Shown here piece by piece: positions 31,789-36,108 of a stretch of DNA of 36,108 nucleotides; the stretch's first letter is position 1; each line of letters opens with the position of its first letter. This DNA is from Deltaproteobacteria bacterium. GTDB lineage: Bacteria > Myxococcota_A > Polyangia > Haliangiales > Haliangiaceae. The stretch spans positions 1 through 36,108 of the forward strand of contig JAKQOD010000013.1 of assembly GCA_029565465.1 (NCBI GenBank), given 5' to 3'. The position numbers and the translations under genes are program-made. The notes beneath the pieces were generated by a model that worked only from the letters and a program-made list of their open reading frames with translations, ran no database searches and was not told the origin of the DNA.

Positions 31789-32880
31789 ATGTATTGGGTC
31801 GTTGGGCTACTAGCCCTGAGCTTTCTGATCGTCGTGCACGAGTGGGGCCACTATGTCGTGGCGCGCTGGTGTCAAATGCGGGTCGATCGGTTCAGCGTTG
31901 GCTTTGGCCCAGGCATTCTGAAGCGCAAATCCAAAAAGACCGGCACGGTCTTTCAAATCGCACCGATTCCACTCGGTGGCTTTGTCGAAATCTCCGGAAT
32001 GAACGTCATTGAAGACGTTGATCCAAATGACAAGCACTCGTACGCCAACCGCCCGGTGTGGCAACGGTTTGCAGCGATCTTAGCCGGGCCCGCAACGAAC
32101 TTTCTGTCAGCATTCATCTTGGCATTCTTGCTGTATTCCGTGTGGGGCGTGCGCTCAGCAGAGCGTTGGTTTGGCGTTGGTGCCGTGCTCGATGGCTACG
32201 ATGCCAAAGGCAAACTTGAAGTTGGCGACCGTATTTTGGCCATCGATGACAAGCCAGTTTTCCTCGTTGATCCGGCAGGCAACGTCGGCACGTTGCGCGA
32301 CCGTGTTAACGAAAAAGGCGGGGCCCCGCTAAAAATTACCGTGCGTCGCGATGGCAAAGACCTAACGGTTACGGTTGCGCCCAAAGCCGGGGCCGACAAG
32401 GCAGGCAAGCCGTTGCTCGACGACAACAACAAGCCGATCTATTTGCTTGGCATTGCACCAAGCGAGCAGTACGAGCGCGTCAGCATTGGCATCGGGGATT
32501 CTGTTTCGAGTGCGTTGTCGTACCCGTTCCGCCAAAGCGAGCTGATCTACACCGGCATCAAGCGCATCATTGTCGGCAAAGAAAAAGCCGATGTCGGCAG
32601 CGGCGTGCGCATGGCCGAAGAATTCAAAAAGGCATTTTCGATTGGCTTCGGCGAAGGCCTCGAGCTGGTGATGGCGCTGTCGGTGTACTTGGCGTTGTTT
32701 AACTTGTTGCCGCTGCCTGCGCTCGACGGTGGCCGGTTGGTGTTTTTGGGTTACGAAATGATCACCCGCCGTCGCGCCAACCCGCGTATCGAAGCCACCG
32801 TACACATGGTGGGCATCATGCTGCTCATCGTCGTTATGATTTTGGTGACGTTCAAAGATTGTCGTCGCTTGTTTAGCTAG
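31789..32880 (+). CDS. rseP: Site-2 membrane metalloprotease (RseP/YaeL family)
   Basis: 363 residues. The first helix carries the zinc-protease motif HEWGH (17-21), and the last-but-one membrane region has LLPLPALDGGRL with the third zinc ligand Asp. A single PDZ domain lies between (about 115-225; LEVGDRILAIDDKP); E. coli RseP has two, so this is the shorter single-PDZ form. The motif PLGGFVEISGM after the first helix is characteristic. RseP cuts membrane-embedded anti-sigma factors and cleaved signal peptides in envelope stress. No sigma/anti-sigma pair is adjacent. uvrC starts 9 nt downstream and is probably co-transcribed. Confidence 0.92.
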   Translation: MYWVVGLLALSFLIVVHEWGHYVVARWCQMRVDRFSVGFGPGILKRKSKKTGTVFQIAPIPLGGFVEISGMNVIEDVDPNDKHSYANRPVWQRFAAILAGPATNFLSAFILAFLLYSVWGVRSAERWFGVGAVLDGYDAKGKLEVGDRILAIDDKPVFLVDPAGNVGTLRDRVNEKGGAPLKITVRRDGKDLTVTVAPKAGADKAGKPLLDDNNKPIYLLGIAPSEQYERVSIGIGDSVSSALSYPFRQSELIYTGIKRIIVGKEKADVGSGVRMAEEFKKAFSIGFGEGLELVMALSVYLALFNLLPLPALDGGRLVFLGYEMITRRRANPRIEATVHMVGIMLLIVVMILVTFKDCRRLFS

Positions 32881-32889
32881 CGCGCCGTC

Positions 32890-35025
32890 ATGCTTGCTTC
32901 GGAAATTCTCGACCGCATTCCGACTGACCCGGGCGTCTATCTTTTCAAAGACAAGGCTGCCAAGGTCGTCTATGTCGGCAAAGCCAAAAACCTGCGCACG
33001 CGGGTGCGGCAGTACTTTCGGCCCGGTGGCGACGAACGCTACTTCGTTGCGGCTGGTTTTTTAGGCCGCGCCGTCGTCGATATTGAGACGATTGTTGTCA
33101 CTGCCGAAAAAGAAGCGCTGCTGCTCGAAAACCATTTGATCAAGCAGCACCAGCCGAAGTTCAACGTCAAGCTGCGCGACGACAAGCAGTACTTGGTATT
33201 GCGGCTGGAAAAGCCGCGGCGCAGCGCCACCAACAAAACGATGCAGTATCCACGCGTGCAGGTGGTGCGCAATATTCGCGACGACGATGCACAATATTTT
33301 GGCCCGTATCACTCGGCGACGTCGGCGCGGCAGACGCTGCGCATTCTCAATCGACACTTTCAATTGCGGACCTGCACCGACCACGTACTCGAAAGCCGAG
33401 GCAAAGTTTGCCTGCAGTATCAGATCAAGCGCTGCGTTGGGCCGTGCGCGTTGCCGGTTGATCCGCAAGCGTACGCCGACCAAGTGGACGATGTTGCGAT
33501 GTTTTTGTCGGGCAAAGACAAAGAACTAACCGACCGTTTGCGTGCCCGCATGTTGGCGCGCGCCGACGCCGAGGATTTCGAAGCCGCCGCTGCGTTGCGC
33601 GATTCGATCGGCGCGGTTGAACGCACGCTGGCGCGGCAAGACATGGTGCAAGACGATTTCATCGACCAAGACGTGTGGGGCTTATATCGCCAAGCCGATG
33701 CCGTCGAGGTTGCGGTGTTATTCGTGCGCAGTGGCAAGCTGGTTGGGCGCCGCACGTTTATGCAGCGCGACCAAGAGCTGCCCGACACCGACGTGATCGC
33801 CGAGCACGTGCAGCAGTATTACGCAACTCAAACGTTTGTCCCTGACGAGGTTGTGGTCGGCGTGGTGCTGGATGCCAGCGCTGCACTCGCTGAGTGGTTG
33901 TCGTCGATGCGCGGCCGCAAAGTGCGCGTGATTGAACCGCAGCGTGGCCAGCGCGCCCGCTTGGTTGAACTGGCTGACAAAAACGCTGCAGCGTCGGCGG
34001 TATCGCGCCGTGGCCGCGACGACGACGCGCAAGCTATTTTGCAGAAGCTACAAGAGCGGCTGGGCTTGGCGCGGCTGCCGCGACGCATCGAATGTTTTGA
34101 TATTGCGCACATCCAAGGGCGCGAAACTGTGGCGTCGATGGTCACGTTTGTCGACGGTGTGCCTGCCAAGAATCTGTACCGGAAGTTCAAAGTGAAATCG
34201 GTTGGCAACGATGACTTTGCATCGATGTACGAAGTTCTGTCGCGGCGGTTTCGGCGCGCGGCGGAGGTGCAACGGCTCGGCGGGGTAGATGCTGGCGCGG
34301 TGCTGGCTAAAGATGACGAACTTGATGCCAGTGCCACGGACGCAACTGATGCGAATGAACCGGACACCGACGAGGCCACACGTGATTTGCCCAAAACCGC
34401 AAAAGACAACGAGCTCGACGACGCGAGTGATATCTCGACCACGGAACTCGATGCCGACACGGCGCTAGCTGACAAAATCTCACCGTGGATGGCGCCCGAT
34501 CTGCTGGTTGTCGACGGTGGCAAAGGCCAACTCGGAATGGCGATCGCTGCGCTTACCGATCAAGGTTTTGAATTTGGCGAACGTGGCCTTGATGTGATCA
34601 GCTTAGCCAAAGAGCGCGACTTACAATCAGGCGAAGCGCCGGACCGTGTGTATTTGCGCAACGTCAAAGACCCGATCGCGTTGCGGCAAAATTCGCCAGA
34701 GCTCTATGTGCTTGCACGGTTGCGCGACGAAGCGCACCGCTTTGCCAATACGTTCCACCGCGCCCGCCGCAGCAAAGCCGCGTTGCGTTCCGAGCTCGAC
34801 GACATTCCGGGAATTGGGCCCACTCGGAGGAAAAAATTGTTGGCGCACTTTGGCAGCGTCCGCGGCGTGCGAGCAGCGACGGAAGAACAGCTGCGGCGCG
34901 TGCCGGGCATGACCGCGGCGGCGGCAGCGGCGATCAAGGCAGCGTTTGGCGGGGAGGCAGAGACGGGCATGGGCATGGGCATGGGCACGGACACGGACAC
35001 GGGCACGGGCACGGGCACGGACTGA
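32890..35025 (+). CDS. uvrC: UvrABC excinuclease subunit C
   Basis: 711 residues, longer than the usual 590-620. UvrC cuts DNA on both sides of a lesion in nucleotide excision repair. Domains: GIY-YIG nuclease (about 10-95; GVYLFKDKAAKVVYVGKAKN), UVR helix pair (about 215-250; ADAEDFEAAAALRDSIGAVE), RNase H-like 5'-incision domain (ECFDIAHIQGRETVASMV and LLVVDGGKGQLGMA), and tandem helix-hairpin-helix (IPGIGPTRRKKLL; VPGMTAAAAAAI). An acidic, disordered insert of about 65-70 residues splits the RNase H-like domain between FRRAAEVQRLG and WMAPDLLVVDGG. The last 20 or so residues (Gly-Met, Thr-Asp, Thr-Gly repeats) are encoded by a hexanucleotide array and are probably not functional. Confidence 0.93.
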   Translation: MLASEILDRIPTDPGVYLFKDKAAKVVYVGKAKNLRTRVRQYFRPGGDERYFVAAGFLGRAVVDIETIVVTAEKEALLLENHLIKQHQPKFNVKLRDDKQYLVLRLEKPRRSATNKTMQYPRVQVVRNIRDDDAQYFGPYHSATSARQTLRILNRHFQLRTCTDHVLESRGKVCLQYQIKRCVGPCALPVDPQAYADQVDDVAMFLSGKDKELTDRLRARMLARADAEDFEAAAALRDSIGAVERTLARQDMVQDDFIDQDVWGLYRQADAVEVAVLFVRSGKLVGRRTFMQRDQELPDTDVIAEHVQQYYATQTFVPDEVVVGVVLDASAALAEWLSSMRGRKVRVIEPQRGQRARLVELADKNAAASAVSRRGRDDDAQAILQKLQERLGLARLPRRIECFDIAHIQGRETVASMVTFVDGVPAKNLYRKFKVKSVGNDDFASMYEVLSRRFRRAAEVQRLGGVDAGAVLAKDDELDASATDATDANEPDTDEATRDLPKTAKDNELDDASDISTTELDADTALADKISPWMAPDLLVVDGGKGQLGMAIAALTDQGFEFGERGLDVISLAKERDLQSGEAPDRVYLRNVKDPIALRQNSPELYVLARLRDEAHRFANTFHRARRSKAALRSELDDIPGIGPTRRKKLLAHFGSVRGVRAATEEQLRRVPGMTAAAAAAIKAAFGGEAETGMGMGMGTDTDTGTGTGTD
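34276..34488 (+). other. Acidic low-complexity insert inside uvrC
   Basis: Codons for about 70 residues rich in Asp, Glu, Ala and Thr, e.g. DELDASATDATDANEPDTDE, between conserved blocks of the RNase H-like domain. It is in frame and most likely a flexible surface loop. Confidence 0.7.
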
Positions 35026-35142
35026 TTCACTGACACGGACACGGGCACGGACTGATTCACTGACACGGACACGGGCACGGACACGGGCACGGACTGATTC
35101 ACAGGCACGGGCATGGGCACGGGCATGGACACGGGACACTGA
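34963..35142 (+). repeat. Hexanucleotide tandem-repeat array with a higher-order 30/42-bp unit
   Basis: Repeats of GGCACG/GACACG/GGCATG begin within the last codons of uvrC and continue past its stop. GGACTGATTCAC occurs at 35019, 35049 and 35091 (spacings 30 and 42 bp, differing by two hexamers), with a degenerate copy at 35190. The first copy provides the uvrC stop codon. Slippage or unequal exchange is the likely origin. Confidence 0.8.
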
Positions 35143-35204
35143 ACGATGCACAGAAGTCGGGTAACGGGCACAGACCCAGACATGGACACGGACTGATTTA
35201 CCGT

Positions 35205-35244
35205 CACCGGCACCGGCACCGGCACCGGCACCGGCACCGGCACC
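35205..35244. repeat. Perfect (CACCGG)n microsatellite
   Basis: Six exact CACCGG units (35205-35240) plus a partial seventh. It is a second, different hexamer array about 60 bp after the first one. Confidence 0.85.
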
Positions 35245-35685
35245 GTCTGTCGATTCATCACAAGTTCTGGTGTGATGTCAGCGATCTGCGACACAAGCGT
35301 GGCCCAACGGGATCCTCCCAGCAGCTAACGAGGGCGTAAGGTGGCGCTTTGCATGAGCGCAGTGCCAAGAAGCAAAGTACCGCAGCTCAGCCGCGGGCGC
35401 ACTGCGGGACAACCAGTTGTGCTGCGCCGCCCGTTGGTGCGGGGAGCCGTCGTGGCGGCGCGTCACCACTACGGCAGGCCACGGCCGCGTAGGCTCGGAA
35501 GTGCAGCGCCACTGCAGCGCCGCTGGCAAGCAGGGAACGCACCGCGAGCACGGCAGTAACGCAAGCACGGCAGCGCCGCACCACCGCGGTAACACGAACG
35601 CAGGATCCCAGCACGGCAGCAGCTCGACAGCGCTCCACCGGAGGCCCGCCGCAAGCGTGCGGTGGTGCGTCCGTACCGTTGAGCG
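35245..35685. other. Gene-free, repeat-rich intergenic region
   Basis: No convincing coding sequence on either strand; the open frames present are Arg/Ala/Cys-rich translations of GC-rich DNA. AGCACGGCAG occurs three times (35547-35556, 35564-35573, 35610-35619) among related short GC-rich repeats. It looks like non-coding DNA shaped by small repeats next to a transposase. Confidence 0.55.
35640..35665. repeat. REP-like hairpin downstream of the transposase gene
   Basis: CCGCCGCA (35646-35653) pairs with TGCGGTGG (35658-35665) with one G-T wobble and an AGCG loop. The tetranucleotide GGAG (35640-35643) precedes the stem. REP elements mobilised by this transposase family have a foot tetranucleotide of GTAG/GGAG type next to a GC-rich palindrome. 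It lies 20 nt beyond the transposase stop codon. A single copy was seen here. Confidence 0.35.
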
Positions 35686-36108
35686 CTAGCGTTGTCGCCG
35701 CGCCAAGTACCGTTCGGCTTTCGCCGCCGCGTCGTCGGACAACGTCCAGCTGCGGCCGGTCGGCCACGCAATGCCTTTGCGCCGCAGCCACGCCGACGAA
35801 TATGGATCGATCCAGTGTTTGGCTTCGAGGATCTGCCGCGCAACGTCGACGTGTTTAGGCGTCACCGCGATCCACGCGGCTTGCGGTTGCGTCTTTTCAG
35901 TTTCTAGCCGCTCGGGCAAGTGCTTGCGATAATTGTTCAAAATGTAGCGGCGCGACACCAGCACTTCCGTCGGAGAACGCAGCAGCCGGGCGTGATAGCG
36001 GTCGTTGAAGACGCGGCCTTTGCGGCCCCAGAATTTGTTAATCGCCCGCGCCACGCGAATCGATACGCCGCGCACCGCGCTGGTGAGTGCTTTGTTGTTC
36101 ACAGCGTC
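35686..36108 (-). CDS. REP-associated tyrosine transposase, 5'-truncated by the window edge
   Basis: The frame is open to the right edge (141 codons visible including the stop), so the N-terminal half, where the HUH motif should lie, is missing from view and the GTG at 36102 is unlikely to be the real start. Visible segments IRVARAINKFWGRKGRVFND and RYHARLLRSPTEVLVSRRYI followed by LNNYRKHL are typical of TnpA-REP (RAYT) proteins of the IS200/IS605-like Y1 superfamily; the catalytic Tyr is expected in the RRYILNN helix. The C-terminal 75 residues (PKHVDVARQILEAKHWIDPY onward, basic) are normal for this group. RAYTs are usually single-copy and domesticated, acting on REP palindromes. Confidence 0.8.
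   Translation of the reverse strand, partial: DAVNNKALTSAVRGVSIRVARAINKFWGRKGRVFNDRYHARLLRSPTEVLVSRRYILNNYRKHLPERLETEKTQPQAAWIAVTPKHVDVARQILEAKHWIDPYSSAWLRRKGIAWPTGRSWTLSDDAAAKAERYLARRQR

Noticed and set aside
34963..35244. CRISPR array
   Set aside because: Units are hexamers with no unique spacers of regular length and there are no cas genes.
34704..35294. 196-codon minus-strand frame rich in Val-Pro-Val and Asn-Gln-Ser-Val repeats
   Set aside because: It is the antisense translation of the hexamer array and the uvrC end; repeats without stops give open frames in several phases.

Overview
The window looks like a chromosomal segment of a member of the Myxococcota (inference). The signs are several lipoproteins whose Cys is followed by Gly/Ser/Asp-rich linkers, a short outer-membrane polysaccharide export lipoprotein of the type known from Myxococcus, BNR-repeat and YHYH lipoproteins, and moderately high G+C. 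There is no phage, plasmid or CRISPR signal and no tRNA or rRNA gene. The only mobile-element gene is a REP-associated tyrosine transposase cut by the right edge.

Left part (1-13466). After the tail of an unknown gene come a small crystallin-J1-like protein, a Cys-rich lipoprotein in tandem with a double zinc-ribbon membrane protein, two lipoproteins on the minus strand, the tRNA acp3U transferase TapT, two sterol-desaturase/fatty-acid-hydroxylase membrane enzymes, a small conserved protein, phosphoserine aminotransferase SerC, and a BaeSR-like two-component system. Divergent from baeSR is a tight two-gene operon: a YHYH-domain lipoprotein and a HupE/UreJ-type permease. An 11-bp inverted repeat resembling the BaeR box lies between the two transcription units, which suggests a regulated envelope or metal-homeostasis module. 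A HlyD-like membrane protein follows.

Middle part (13467-30908) is a surface-polysaccharide locus. On the plus strand are a short OPX lipoprotein and an O-antigen-ligase/Wzy-type protein with a TPR tail. On the minus strand a long set of mostly overlapping genes runs from 30908 down to 17488: sugar acetyltransferase, glycosyltransferase, 6-phosphogluconolactonase, divergent CMP-sugar-type cytidylyltransferase, hydroxyacid dehydrogenase, epimerase, HAD phosphatase, two glycosyltransferases, Gfo/Idh/MocA oxidoreductase, a second O-antigen-ligase/Wzy-type protein and, last, an 849-residue radical SAM protein with a long unrecognised C-terminal half. No flippase, Wzc-type co-polymerase, initiating phosphoglycosyltransferase or nonulosonate synthase is in the window. 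The radical SAM fusion and the unusual nucleotidyltransferase are the best candidates for new biochemistry here.

Right part (30944-36108) holds a membrane protein of unknown function, the site-2 protease RseP, and UvrC. UvrC has an acidic insert, and its C-terminus runs into a hexanucleotide tandem-repeat array. After a gene-free, repeat-rich stretch comes the transposase fragment. Several genes with no Shine-Dalgarno sequence carry a -10-like hexamer 5-6 nt before the start codon, which suggests frequent leaderless transcription.
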